Shown: positions 15,235-24,676, counted from the stretch's first letter. The stretch is 25,678 nucleotides of DNA from VAZQ01 sp036502925 (GCA_036502925.1 DASXXS010000035.1:1-25678), one strand, 5' to 3'. Numbers and translations are program-made. Notes: generated by a model from the sequence alone, not told the origin.

Positions 15235-15670
15235 TCGGCCGCGTGGTGGGTTCATATCGGGGGTCTGCGTTCGCGGCGCTTTTTGCGCTCGCGATCGTCA
15301 AGCTGCGGACTTGGCTCTAGCGCGCCGAATTCGTGGCGGTTGCGGCCGCGGGGGGTCAGTCGTGAGGGGCCTGGCTGTAACATGCCTGTCATATCGTTGG
15401 CTCTCGCCGGCGCGAAGCTTCCGCTCGGGCTCGGCCTCCCGTCGAATTTGCACTTCGCGGTTTCACTCTTCTATTGACGAAGCGCTTTGGCTGAGTCATC
15501 GGGTTGGCGCTCACTGCGGCCCGGATTATTGGCTGTATCCCACGCCCGATAAGGACCGCTCCGACCATGAGCAGCGACAGTAGCAGTCGAATGAATATGC
15601 CCTTGCCGGGGCGGTGACGGGCGCTCGAGCAGGCTCCCGTGATCGTCGAGTGGCGGTCAAAGGATGAGCC
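15235..15670. other. Gap without a convincing gene
   Basis: 436 bp between the dapA-type gene and the ABC permease. Reading frames here are short, overlap one another and have Arg/Ser/Gly-rich, shadow-like composition. One - strand frame encodes a hydrophobic stretch (FIRLLLSLLMVGAVLIG, about 15565-15600) but has no upstream ATG, GTG or TTG that would include it. The ABC promoter is presumably in the right-hand part. No clear terminator was found after dapA. Confidence 0.5.
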
Positions 15671-17428
15671 ATGAGTGCTCCGATCCAGAAAGCCGAGCGC
15701 TGGTCGCCCCTGGGCCTGGGCCCGCGAGGCCTCGTCCCGAACATCTACGACGGCATCGTTTTCGTTCTGGTGTTCGCGGTCATCGTCGCGGTGGCGCACG
15801 GCGCCCACGAGATGAAAGCGCCCCTGTCGACCCTCGACATCGCGCCGGTCACGCTCGATCCGCGCAACCTGCCCGAATACGCGCTGCGCACCACGATGCG
15901 GATGTTCGCGGCGATCTTTGCCTCGCTCTTGTTCACCTTCGTCGTCGCCACCCTTGCGGCCAAAAGCCGAAAGGCCGAGCTGGTCATCATTCCGGCTCTC
16001 GATATCCTGCAGTCCGTGCCGGTGCTCGGCTTTCTCACCTTTACCGTGGTCTTCTTCATGGGGCTCTTCCCGGGCAGCCAACTGGGCGCGGAATGTGCCG
16101 CGATCTTCGCGGTCTTCACCGCCCAGGCCTGGAACATGACGTTCAGCTTCTACCAATCCCTGCGCACCATTCCGGCCGATCTCGACGAGGTGAGCCGGCA
16201 TTTCCAGCTCTCGCCCTGGTTGCGTTTCCTGCGACTCGAGGTGCCGTTCGCGGCGCCCGGCCTGATCTGGAATACGATGATGTCCATGTCGGGCGCCTGG
16301 TTCTTCGTGGTGGCTTCGGAAGCCATCATGGTCGGTGACACGACGGTGAAGCTGCCCGGCATCGGCTCCTGGATCGCGCTGGCGATCGAGCAACAGGATA
16401 TCCAGGCGGTGGTGCTCGCGGTCGCCACCATGGCGGTCGTGATCCTGGCCTATGATCAATTTATCTTCCGGCCGATCGTGGCCTGGGCCGACAAATTCCG
16501 GTTCGAGCAGACGGCGGCGCAACAGCGCCCGCAGTCGTGGCTCTACGACCTGATACGCCGTGCCCGCCTGATCAATCGGATGTCCGACAGTGTCGGTTGG
16601 GCGAGGACGCATGTGGCATATCTGCCTTCGATCAGGATTCCTGACTCGGTCACCCGGAGCCTGTCGAAGCGTCCCAAGCTCGGCAGAGCCGGGGACATGA
16701 TCTGGCTCGCCGTCGTTCTCGCCGGAGCAACCTATGCGGCCTGGTCGGTGGCGGAGTATGTCCGCACGACGCTCGGCCCCGATGATGTTCTCCAGGCGTT
16801 GGGCTTTGGGCTCCTTACCCTGCTGCGGGTGGCGATCCTCATCGCCATCGCAAGCGTGATCTGGGTGCCGATCGGCGTGTGGATCGGGCTGCGGCCATGG
16901 GCGGCGGAACGGGCGCAGCCGATCGCGCAGTTCCTGGCCGCGTTTCCGGCCAATGTCCTGTTCCCCATTGCGGTCGTCGGCATTGTGTCGCTCAAGCTCG
17001 ATCCCAACATCTGGCTCAGCCCGCTGATGGTGCTGGGCACGCAATGGTACATTCTGTTCAACGTGGTCGCCGGAGCGAGCGCCTTTCCGACCGATTTGCG
17101 CGAAGCCTCGACGGTCTACCGCCTGCGCTCCTGGCAATGGTGGCGCGATGTGATCCTGCCGGGGATATTTCCGTATTACGTGACCGGGGCGCTGACGGCC
17201 TCCGGGGGCTCCTGGAACGCCAGCATCGTCGCCGAGGTCGCGACCTGGGGCGATACCAAGCTCGAGGCGGCCGGTCTCGGCGCCTATATCGCGAAAGCGA
17301 CCGAAGCCGGTGATTTTCCGCGCGTCGTTCTCGGCATCGCGGTGATGTCGATCTTCGTGGTTACAGTCAACCGGCTGCTGTGGCGACCGCTGTATCGGTT
17401 GGCCGAGCGGCGGTTTCGCCTGGATTGA
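15671..17428 (+). CDS. ABC transporter permease with two fused NitT/TauT-type modules
   Basis: A 585-residue inner-membrane permease. Two copies of the binding-protein-dependent transport module are joined in one chain, each with about five to six helices and an EAA-type loop that docks the ATPase: DEVSRHFQLSPWLRFLRLEVP in the first half, and REASTVYRLRSWQWWRDVILP in the second. A polar linker of about 90 residues (around 275-365) separates them. This arrangement is seen in nitrate/sulfonate/bicarbonate-type importers annotated as COG4986. AAGGA lies 7 bases before ATG 15671; the ATG at 15664 is out of frame. The ATPase gene follows after 14 bp. No substrate-binding protein gene adjoins, so the cargo, and even import as the mode, are inferred from family only. 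Confidence 0.88.
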   Translation: MSAPIQKAERWSPLGLGPRGLVPNIYDGIVFVLVFAVIVAVAHGAHEMKAPLSTLDIAPVTLDPRNLPEYALRTTMRMFAAIFASLLFTFVVATLAAKSRKAELVIIPALDILQSVPVLGFLTFTVVFFMGLFPGSQLGAECAAIFAVFTAQAWNMTFSFYQSLRTIPADLDEVSRHFQLSPWLRFLRLEVPFAAPGLIWNTMMSMSGAWFFVVASEAIMVGDTTVKLPGIGSWIALAIEQQDIQAVVLAVATMAVVILAYDQFIFRPIVAWADKFRFEQTAAQQRPQSWLYDLIRRARLINRMSDSVGWARTHVAYLPSIRIPDSVTRSLSKRPKLGRAGDMIWLAVVLAGATYAAWSVAEYVRTTLGPDDVLQALGFGLLTLLRVAILIAIASVIWVPIGVWIGLRPWAAERAQPIAQFLAAFPANVLFPIAVVGIVSLKLDPNIWLSPLMVLGTQWYILFNVVAGASAFPTDLREASTVYRLRSWQWWRDVILPGIFPYYVTGALTASGGSWNASIVAEVATWGDTKLEAAGLGAYIAKATEAGDFPRVVLGIAVMSIFVVTVNRLLWRPLYRLAERRFRLD

Positions 17429-17442
17429 AAAGGAATCGAGCC

Positions 17443-18771
17443 ATGGACACAGCCGTTTTGGAGCGCGCACCCGTATCGGCTTCCGGCGCCCTGGTCGAGG
17501 TCGCCGGCGTCCGCCACTTCTATGGCGAGGGCGGGGCCAGGGGCCAGTGCGTGCTCGAAGACGTCAATCTCAGCTTGCGGAGCAATGAGATCGTCGCCTT
17601 GCTTGGACGGTCGGGCTGCGGCAAGTCCACGCTGCTTCGCATCATCGCCGGTCTGCTGCGGCCGACCTCCGGAACGGTGAAGATTGGCGGCGTCGAGGTC
17701 GAAGGCCCGGCGAGCCAGGTCGCCATGGTGTTCCAGAGCTTTGCGCTGTTTCCCTGGCTGACGGTGCTCGAGAACGTCGAGATCGGGCTGGAAGCCCAGC
17801 GGGTCGATCCGGTCGCGCGCAAGAAGCGCGCGCTCGCCGCGATCGACCTCATCGGCCTCGACGGCTACGAGATCGCCTATCCGAAGGAACTTTCGGGCGG
17901 CATGCGGCAACGGGTCGGGCTTGCCCGCGCGCTGGTCGTGCATCCGCAGGTCTTGTTGATGGACGAGCCGTTCTCGGCGCTCGACGTGCTGACCGCCGAA
18001 ACCCTGCGCACCGATCTTCTCGACCTCTGGTGCGAAGGACGCATGCCGATCTCGTCCATTCTCATGGTGACGCACAATATCGAGGAAGCCGTGCTGATGT
18101 GCGACCGCATCCTGATCTTTTCCTCCAATCCCGGACGCATCCTCGGCGAGATCAAGGTCGACCTGCCGCAGCCGCGCAGCCGCCTCGACCCCCAATTCCG
18201 CCAGCTGGTCGACGACATCTATGCGCGGATGACATCGGGGCCGGCGAGCAAGGCCGCCCGCGAAGGGTTCCCCGGCACCGGCATTTCCCTGGTCCTGCCG
18301 CGGGTATCGTCGAACGTCCTGGCAGGCTTGATGGAGGCGGTGGCCGCCGAGCCGTATAACGGGCGCGCCGACTTGCCGGCGCTCGCGGCGAGCCTGCAGA
18401 TGGAAATCGACGAGCTCTTTCCGGCTGCCGAAACCCTGCAGCTCCTTCGCTTTGCCGAAGTGGCGGAAGGCGACATCCGCCTGACCGAGCCGGGCAAGCG
18501 TTTCGTGCGCGCCGACCTCGACGAGCGCAAGCGCCTGTTCAAGCAGCACCTGTTGACCTATGTGCCGCTCGCGGGCCACATCAAGCATGTACTCGACGAG
18601 CGGGCCACGCATCGCGCTCCCGCGAGCCGCTTCCGTGACGAACTGGAAGATCACATGTCCGATGAGGACGCCGAGAAGACGCTGCGTGCGGTCATCTCCT
18701 GGGCCCGTTACGCCGAGGCCTTCGCCTATGATGAGGACAGCGGCGTCTTCAGCCTCGACAATCCGACCTGA
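17443..18771 (+). CDS. ABC transporter ATPase with C-terminal AAA-associated domain
   Basis: A 442-residue ATP-binding protein that should energise the fused permease encoded 14 bp upstream. In the first ~255 residues are Walker A GRSGCGKST (55-63), the Q loop at Gln98 (MVFQSFALFPWLTV), the signature LSGGMRQRVGLARAL from 150, Walker B VLLMDE (170-175) and the switch His211. The D loop SALD is present, so the ATPase looks competent. Unlike ordinary NitT/TauT ATPases (about 260 residues), it continues with about 140 residues from near 300, matching the AAA-associated C-terminal domain (COG4754-like) that accompanies such ATPases and may sense a ligand or DNA. ATG 17443 is chosen over the GTG at 17380, which lies inside the permease gene. 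Confidence 0.9.
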   Translation: MDTAVLERAPVSASGALVEVAGVRHFYGEGGARGQCVLEDVNLSLRSNEIVALLGRSGCGKSTLLRIIAGLLRPTSGTVKIGGVEVEGPASQVAMVFQSFALFPWLTVLENVEIGLEAQRVDPVARKKRALAAIDLIGLDGYEIAYPKELSGGMRQRVGLARALVVHPQVLLMDEPFSALDVLTAETLRTDLLDLWCEGRMPISSILMVTHNIEEAVLMCDRILIFSSNPGRILGEIKVDLPQPRSRLDPQFRQLVDDIYARMTSGPASKAAREGFPGTGISLVLPRVSSNVLAGLMEAVAAEPYNGRADLPALAASLQMEIDELFPAAETLQLLRFAEVAEGDIRLTEPGKRFVRADLDERKRLFKQHLLTYVPLAGHIKHVLDERATHRAPASRFRDELEDHMSDEDAEKTLRAVISWARYAEAFAYDEDSGVFSLDNPT

Positions 18772-18816
18772 GGACCTGCCGTGCTGGCGGTTGATCTCGG
18801 CTCCCTAAGCGGATTT

Positions 18817-18839
18817 GCCGACGGAAAACCGGATTCGGC
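18817..18839. terminator. Weak hairpin between convergent genes
   Basis: GCCGACGG-AAAA-CCGGATTCGGC can form an 8-bp stem broken by a 3-base bulge (GAT), in the 95-bp space between the ABC ATPase gene and the convergent M23 gene. There is no T-run on either side, so it is at best a poor intrinsic terminator. Confidence 0.25.
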
Positions 18840-18866
18840 CTTGTCTCGAACGGAGCGCGCCCTGCG

Positions 18867-20216
18867 CTACAACGAATCGGCGAGCTTGCTGCCAGCGTTG
18901 AGGAATTTCTGCGGGTCCACCGCCTCGCCGTCGATCCTGGTCTCATAGTGCAGATGCGGGCCGGTTGACCGGCCGGTGGTGCCGACCTTGCCGAGGCTCT
19001 GGCCGATCTTGACCTGCTGCCCGACCTTCACGTCGATCTCGGACATGTGGCCGTAACGGGTGGCGAATCCATTGCCGTGGTCGACCTCGACCATGTTGCC
19101 GTAGCCGCCGCTCCAGCCCGCCGCCGTCACCGTGCCGTTGGCGGTGACCAGGATCGGATCGCCGATTTCGGCGCGGAAGTCGAGGCCGGTATGCATTGCG
19201 GGCCGGCTCAGGAACGGGTCGATGCGCTCCCCGAAGCCGGAGACGATTTCGCCTTCGCCGAGGATCGGCTTGCGCACCGGGATGCTGACCAGCGAACGGG
19301 TCAATTGCTCGATCTCCACGCGCGCGACCTTGACAGCGTAGAGTTGCCGATCGAAGGCGGCTGCGGTGAACGGAGGCAGCGCCGGCACGAACGGGCCGCC
19401 AGTGCCGCTCTCTATGCGGGGCTTGGGCGCCGGAGCGATCTTCCTGGTATCGACGCCGAGATCGGCGAGCACGCCGCGCAGGCGTTGCGCTTTGGAACGG
19501 TAGCCCTCCTCAAGCGCATTAAGGAGAGCCCGGTGACGGGCCTCGACCCGGTCGAGCGACGCCTGCACGCCAGCGAGCGTGCCATCGATGTCGTCGCTTC
19601 CGGCCAACGCGAGGCGCCGGGTCGCCGGACTTGCAGCGCCGAGCTTGGCATCGCGTGCCGCCGGCGGAACGAACTTGGTCGCGTCGCCCAACGGCGAAGG
19701 CTTGACCGGCGCATTGTGTTGCGGCGTGCCGACGCCGTTGCGCGCGGGCGGCTTGATCGAACCGGTGGCGGCCGCGTCCGTCAGGGCGCTGAGCGCGGCG
19801 GCGCGCGATTCCAGCATTGCCTGGCGGCGCGACATCTGATCGAGCTTCTGTTCGTATTGCTCCTGGTCGAGCAGTTGCCGGCTGGACAGACGATCGATCT
19901 GCGCGCGCAGCTCGGCGATGCGGTCTTCGTAGCCGAATTGCATCTCGGCTTCGCGGCTGACCAGCCGTGTCAGCACGTCGTCATGGAATGCAAAATAGGT
20001 CGCCGTGGTGATGCTCCACGCCGCCATGATGACCAGCGTGCCGACCACGATCCAAAAGGCGATCGGTCCGATTCGCAACTGACGCCCGGCATGGACCAGG
20101 GTGTAGTCCGCGCCCGGACGCGGCGCCGCCGCCACCGCGCGGCGTGGCGATCGGGCATTGGGGTAATGGGCAGGATGATTGCTTGACGGCTGATAAAGTT
20201 CCGACCGGTGAGGCAT
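18867..20216 (-). CDS. M23 family metallopeptidase, membrane-anchored
   Basis: A LytM/M23-type peptidoglycan endopeptidase homologue, 449 residues from ATG 20216. That start has GAGG 8 bases upstream; an in-frame TTG at 20240 would add 8 residues. A basic cytoplasmic tail is followed by one membrane helix (about 47-70, IAFWIVVGTLVIMAAW), a periplasmic coiled coil (about 80-140), a Pro/Ala-rich spacer with a second helical segment, and the C-terminal M23 domain. Zn ligands are seen as His342 and Asp346 (HTGLDF) and His423 in HLHYE, with His390 and His421 as further active-site histidines, so the enzyme looks active rather than a degenerate EnvC/NlpD-type. It probably cleaves peptide cross-links during growth or division. 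bcp lies upstream on the same strand with a gap of about 135 bp. Confidence 0.92.
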   Translation of the reverse strand: MPHRSELYQPSSNHPAHYPNARSPRRAVAAAPRPGADYTLVHAGRQLRIGPIAFWIVVGTLVIMAAWSITTATYFAFHDDVLTRLVSREAEMQFGYEDRIAELRAQIDRLSSRQLLDQEQYEQKLDQMSRRQAMLESRAAALSALTDAAATGSIKPPARNGVGTPQHNAPVKPSPLGDATKFVPPAARDAKLGAASPATRRLALAGSDDIDGTLAGVQASLDRVEARHRALLNALEEGYRSKAQRLRGVLADLGVDTRKIAPAPKPRIESGTGGPFVPALPPFTAAAFDRQLYAVKVARVEIEQLTRSLVSIPVRKPILGEGEIVSGFGERIDPFLSRPAMHTGLDFRAEIGDPILVTANGTVTAAGWSGGYGNMVEVDHGNGFATRYGHMSEIDVKVGQQVKIGQSLGKVGTTGRSTGPHLHYETRIDGEAVDPQKFLNAGSKLADSL

Positions 20217-20352
20217 TGACGCATCCTCGCCGGGTTTCAATCCCGCTGTACCGGCGCTACCGACGCCAATTCGACCCGAACAGGGTTAATTTTCCCCGAA
20301 TTCGCCGCGGAAAAGTGGAAGAGGGAGCCTGCAGGGCGTTGATTTTCCAGGG

Positions 20353-20823
20353 TCAGAGCGCCTTGGCAGCTTGCAGCACTTCGGCAGCATGGCCCTCGAC
20401 CCTCACCTTGGGCCAGATATGGGCGATGCGGCCATCCGGGCCGATCAGAAAAGTCGACCGAAGAACGCCCGTGAAGCTCTTGCCGTACATTGATTTTTTC
20501 CCCCACGCCCCATACGCCTCGAGCATCCGGTGGGTCTCGTCGGAGAGGAGCCCGACGCTCAGGTCATGCTTCCTCTTGAACGCCTCCTGCGCCTTTACCG
20601 GATCGGCCGAGACTCCCAGGATATCAGTGCCGGCCCTGGCGAACTCGGCACGCAGCTGCGAAAACGCGATGGACTCCCGGGTGCAGCCGGGGGTGTCCGC
20701 CCTCGGATAGAAATAGATGACGAGCTTGCGACCCTTGAATTCGGCCAGCGAAACACTGCCGCCACCGTCGCGCGGCAGCGAGAACGCGGGAGCTTTCTGG
20801 CCGACCTTGAGCTCAGTCCCCAT
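20353..20823 (-). CDS. bcp: Bcp/PrxQ-type thiol peroxidase
   Basis: A cytoplasmic peroxiredoxin of 156 residues that reduces H2O2 and organic hydroperoxides. The peroxidatic Cys47 is in the family motif PRADTPGCTRE, after the IYFYP strand; the STFLIGPDGRIAHIW segment completes the thioredoxin-like fold. E. coli Bcp has a resolving cysteine five residues further, but here that position is Ile, and Cys47 is the only cysteine in the protein, so it must act as a 1-Cys enzyme reduced by an external thiol. ATG 20823 has a GGAAGG-type ribosome site. It is divergent from the AsmA-like gene and lies upstream of the M23 gene on the same strand. Confidence 0.94.
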   Translation of the reverse strand: MGTELKVGQKAPAFSLPRDGGGSVSLAEFKGRKLVIYFYPRADTPGCTRESIAFSQLRAEFARAGTDILGVSADPVKAQEAFKRKHDLSVGLLSDETHRMLEAYGAWGKKSMYGKSFTGVLRSTFLIGPDGRIAHIWPKVRVEGHAAEVLQAAKAL

Positions 20824-20989
20824 TTGCGCCTTCCTTTCGTCCCTTTCTTGAGGTCAATGGAGGGCGGGACCATACGCGTGAGAGTGCTGGCGGGTCGACC
20901 GGATTCATGCGGGTCTTCGACCGCGGCACAACCAGCACCGGGCCGGAAGGCGGCGGGGTTCGGCGGTCGAGGGGACGCCGGGTCGGGGA

Positions 20990-23900
20990 ATGGCGGATCA
21001 GCAAACGAATCCGAGCGTGAGCGCGCTTCGGAGGCTCGAGGCCAGCCTCCAATCGCATTTCTGCGAGCAGTTGGCCCGCGACTTGGCCGGCGATGGCGAC
21101 GTGCAGGATTGTCTGGCACCATTTCGGATTACGCAGCTGCCGCGCTGGCGGCAGCTGTTGGATCTGCCCGCGCGCTTGTTCGAGGGTCGGCCGAAGCTGC
21201 GCAAGTGCAGCCTTGCCGCCGGCGCCATGATCGCCCTCGTCGGGATCGGGATGCTCGGCCTGTGGTGGCGCCTGGCGAGCGGGCCGATTGATCTCGATGT
21301 GGCCTCGCCCTGGCTGATCGCGGCCATCGAGGAGAATTTCGGCGGCTTTCATCAGGTCAAGGTCGGGGGCACCCAGCTCGAACGCGACGCCAACGGACGC
21401 ACTGCCCTGCGCATGCGCGACATCGTGGTACGCGACCCCGACGGCACAATCGTCGCCAGTGCTCCCAAAGCCGAAGTCGGCCTCTCCAGCGCCGGGCTCT
21501 TCTCCGGACACGTGCGCGCCGAGCGGCTCAGCCTGGTCGGGGCCGAGATGGCGGTGCGGATCGAGCCCGACAGCAAGATCACGGTATTTGCCGGCGCCAA
21601 CAAGCGCCCGTTCGTGACCGCTTCCGCGGCAGAGGTTCCGGTCCAATTGGACGGGAAACCGCTGCCGCGCACCGCCGACCCGGCTGTTACAGCCACGACC
21701 GCGACCAAGTCAGCGCCCGCGACCGGCCCGGTGATCCCGGACTTCGGCGCCCTGCTGGCCTGGCTCGACGGGCTTGGCGCCACCGGTCTCGACGGTCATG
21801 AATTGAGCGAGCTTGGTCTCAAGAGCGGAAATCTCACCGTCGACGACCAGCGCAACGGCAAGCAGTGGTCATTCCGCGACATCAATCTCAGCCTGACGCG
21901 GCCGAAGACCGGCGGCCTCGCATTGACCCTGAGCTCCGACAGCACCGAGCCGCCGTGGATGCTGCGGGCCGCCATGACGCCGGGCCCCTATGGCCACCGG
22001 ATCGTCGACATCGAGACGCAAAAGCTGCCCGCCAAGGACATGATGTTGGCGATGCGGCTGGTGGGGGAATACGAGCCCGATGTTCCTTTGTCGGGGCGAA
22101 TCCACGCCGATATCGGGCCTGATGGCATCCCGCAGGCAATCGACGGCCGGATCGTGGCGGAAAGAGGCTTCCTCGTCGATCTCGATGAGCCGCAGATCAA
22201 GGTCGCCGTTGACCGGGCCGAAGTCAATCTTGATTGGGATGCCCAACGCCAGTCCCTGACCATGCCGTTCCAGATCGTATCGGGCGGCAACCGCGTCACG
22301 CTGCTTGCAAAGATCGACGCGCCGCGCGAGCGCGGCGGCAATTGGGGCGTGGAGGTGACCGGAGGAACCGTGGTGCTGGCTTCGGCCGCTGTCGCCGATC
22401 CCAATCCGCTCATCCTCAATCGCTTTCTGTTGCGGCTGCGGGTCGACTCCGAGAAGCAACGCATCGATGTGTTGCAGGGCGACATCGGCAACATGGAAGT
22501 CGGTCTCGCCGTTTCCGGCAATCTCGACTATTCGACGTCGGATCCGCGTCTCACGCTCGGAGTGGCGGCCAACCGCATGTCGGTGGCGGCCATGAAGAAG
22601 CTGTGGCTGTTCTGCATCACTCCGAAGGTGCGCAGTTGGGTCGACGACCACGTGATGAGCGGAACGGTGGAGCGGCTCGCGATCGCCACCAACGCGCCGC
22701 TGTCGACGCTACGCACGAGCGGGCCGCCAATTCCGGACGATGGGCTGTCGATCGAGATCGTCGGCGGCGGCGTCGAGATTCGGCCGGTTGACGGGCTGCC
22801 GCCGATCCGCGACGCCGACCTGACGCTGCGGGTCGGCGGACGCAAGGCCGTCCTCAACCTCGGCCGCGGCGGCGTGGAGCTGTCCCCCGGCCGCAAACTC
22901 ACGATCAGCAACGGCGTGTTCGAGGTGCCCGACACGTTCCCGAAAGCGCCGCCCGCCAAGGCGCGCTTCCGTCTCGATGGACCCGTCCAGGCCGCCGCCG
23001 AGTTGCTGGGCCTGGAACGGCTGCGGGATTTTTCCGGCTCACCGCTCGATCCCGCGACCAGCCGCGGAACCGTCTCGGCGCAGGTGTCGGTCGGGCTGCC
23101 GCTCAAGGAGGACCTGCCGCCCGGCTCGTCGATCTACGCCGTCAACATGGACGTCGCGAATTTCTCCGCCGAGCGCATGGTGATGGGCCAGAAGGTCGAA
23201 GCCACCGCCCTGCACGTGGTCGCGAACAATCAGGGTTATTGGATCAAGGGCGATGCCAAGCTCAACGGCATTCCGGCTGCGCTCGACTACCGCAAGCCGC
23301 GCGGCGACGGCGATGCCGAGGTTCGCATCCAGAGCACGCTCGATGAGGCTGCGCGCGCAAAGCTCGGCTTCGATCTTGCCGGGTATGTCAGCGGCCCGGT
23401 GCCGGTCAAGGTCAACGGCCGGATCACCGCATTCGAAGGCGGCGAAAGCCGGTTCGCGATCGACGCGGACCTGACCCAGTCCCGGATCGATAATTTGTTG
23501 CCGGGCTGGACCAAGCCAAGCGGAAAATCCACCCATGCGACATTCACGGTCGTCAGCAGGCCGCCCTCGATCCGCTTTGACGACATCGTGATCGATGGCC
23601 CCGGCACATCGGTCAGGGGCACGGTCGAGGTCGACGACAGCGGCCAGGTTCAAACCGCCAATTTTCCGACCTTCAGCCTTTCGGACGGCGACAAGACCAT
23701 ACTCAAGGCCGAGCGCGGTCCTGACGGCGCCCTACGGGTGATGATGCGCGGCGACGTCTACGATGGCCGGAATTTCGTCAAATCGGCGATGGCCGGTCCG
23801 GCCGTCAGCCTGAGCAAGCAGGAGACCAAGGACGTCGACCTTGATGTCAAGGTGGGCACGGTCGTGGGCTTCCATGGCGAGACGTTGCGCGGCCTTGATC

Positions 23901-24676
23901 TCACCCTGTCGCGGCGCGGTGGCGCCATCAAGAGCCTGGCGGTCAGCGCCAAGCTCGGGCGCGATGCGGCATTCAGCGGCGATCTGCGCGGCCGCCACGG
24001 CGGCCGCCAGATTATCTATATCAATGCCAAGGATGCCGGAGCCTTTTTCCGCTTCACCGACATGTACGGCAAAATCTTCGGCGGCGAGATGTGGGTGGCG
24101 ATGGACCCCACCTCCGCCGATACTTCGGCGCAAGACGGCCTGCTCAATATCCAGGACTTCTCGGTCCGCGGCGAAGCCGCGCTCGACCGCGTGGTCGCCG
24201 GCGCACCGGGCGGCCAGCGCTCGGGCGTCGATTTCTCGCGCATGCGTGTCGAGTTCACCCGTACCCTTGGCCGCTTCTCGATCCGCGAGGGGATCGTCAG
24301 CGGGCCGACGATCGGGGCCACGGTCGACGGATCCATCGACTATCTGAAGGACGACGTGCGGATGCGCGGGACCTTTATTCCGCTCTACGGCCTCAACAAC
24401 ATGTTCGGCCAGATTCCGCTGTTCGGCATTTTCCTCGGCGGCGGCAGCAAGGAAGGCCTGGTCGGCGTCACCTATGAGGTGGTCGGCCCCACCAGCGGGC
24501 CGGTCCTGCACGTCAATCCGATTTCAGCCGTCGCGCCCGGGCTGTTGCGGAAGTTCTTCGATTTTCCCAATGGCAACGGTCAGATTCCGGCCAGCAGCAA
24601 TAGCCAATCTCCCAACGGCGACACCCAATACTCCACCGGCAGCGTGCCCCAGATCTACGGCGATCCGGTCCGCTGA
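20990..24676 (+). CDS. AsmA/DUF3971-like envelope protein (YhdP-type)
   Basis: A 1228-residue protein with one membrane helix near residues 74-94 (AAGAMIALVGIGMLGLWW) and a very long periplasmic part rich in short beta strands, as in the AsmA-like group. Known members form long grooved bridges that move phospholipid between inner and outer membranes. The C-terminal region (from about 1020, FFRFTDMYGKIFGGEMW, then GSIDYLKDDVRMRGTFIPLYGLN and IPLFGIFLGGG) is the conserved AsmA_2/YhdP-type end. About 70 residues precede the helix, more than usual; in-frame ATG 21227 inside the helix makes a poor alternative, so the early start is kept. The final residues are Asn/Ser-rich. It is divergent from bcp and convergent with tyrS. 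Family assignment is sure, cellular role inferred. Confidence 0.88.
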   Translation: MADQQTNPSVSALRRLEASLQSHFCEQLARDLAGDGDVQDCLAPFRITQLPRWRQLLDLPARLFEGRPKLRKCSLAAGAMIALVGIGMLGLWWRLASGPIDLDVASPWLIAAIEENFGGFHQVKVGGTQLERDANGRTALRMRDIVVRDPDGTIVASAPKAEVGLSSAGLFSGHVRAERLSLVGAEMAVRIEPDSKITVFAGANKRPFVTASAAEVPVQLDGKPLPRTADPAVTATTATKSAPATGPVIPDFGALLAWLDGLGATGLDGHELSELGLKSGNLTVDDQRNGKQWSFRDINLSLTRPKTGGLALTLSSDSTEPPWMLRAAMTPGPYGHRIVDIETQKLPAKDMMLAMRLVGEYEPDVPLSGRIHADIGPDGIPQAIDGRIVAERGFLVDLDEPQIKVAVDRAEVNLDWDAQRQSLTMPFQIVSGGNRVTLLAKIDAPRERGGNWGVEVTGGTVVLASAAVADPNPLILNRFLLRLRVDSEKQRIDVLQGDIGNMEVGLAVSGNLDYSTSDPRLTLGVAANRMSVAAMKKLWLFCITPKVRSWVDDHVMSGTVERLAIATNAPLSTLRTSGPPIPDDGLSIEIVGGGVEIRPVDGLPPIRDADLTLRVGGRKAVLNLGRGGVELSPGRKLTISNGVFEVPDTFPKAPPAKARFRLDGPVQAAAELLGLERLRDFSGSPLDPATSRGTVSAQVSVGLPLKEDLPPGSSIYAVNMDVANFSAERMVMGQKVEATALHVVANNQGYWIKGDAKLNGIPAALDYRKPRGDGDAEVRIQSTLDEAARAKLGFDLAGYVSGPVPVKVNGRITAFEGGESRFAIDADLTQSRIDNLLPGWTKPSGKSTHATFTVVSRPPSIRFDDIVIDGPGTSVRGTVEVDDSGQVQTANFPTFSLSDGDKTILKAERGPDGALRVMMRGDVYDGRNFVKSAMAGPAVSLSKQETKDVDLDVKVGTVVGFHGETLRGLDLTLSRRGGAIKSLAVSAKLGRDAAFSGDLRGRHGGRQIIYINAKDAGAFFRFTDMYGKIFGGEMWVAMDPTSADTSAQDGLLNIQDFSVRGEAALDRVVAGAPGGQRSGVDFSRMRVEFTRTLGRFSIREGIVSGPTIGATVDGSIDYLKDDVRMRGTFIPLYGLNNMFGQIPLFGIFLGGGSKEGLVGVTYEVVGPTSGPVLHVNPISAVAPGLLRKFFDFPNGNGQIPASSNSQSPNGDTQYSTGSVPQIYGDPVR

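Noticed and set aside
15389..17470. 693-codon minus-strand frame opposite the ABC permease
   Set aside because: Antisense shadow; the permease frame shows membrane helices and EAA loops.
17284..18654. 456-codon minus-strand frame opposite the ABC ATPase
   Set aside because: Antisense shadow of a gene with intact Walker motifs.
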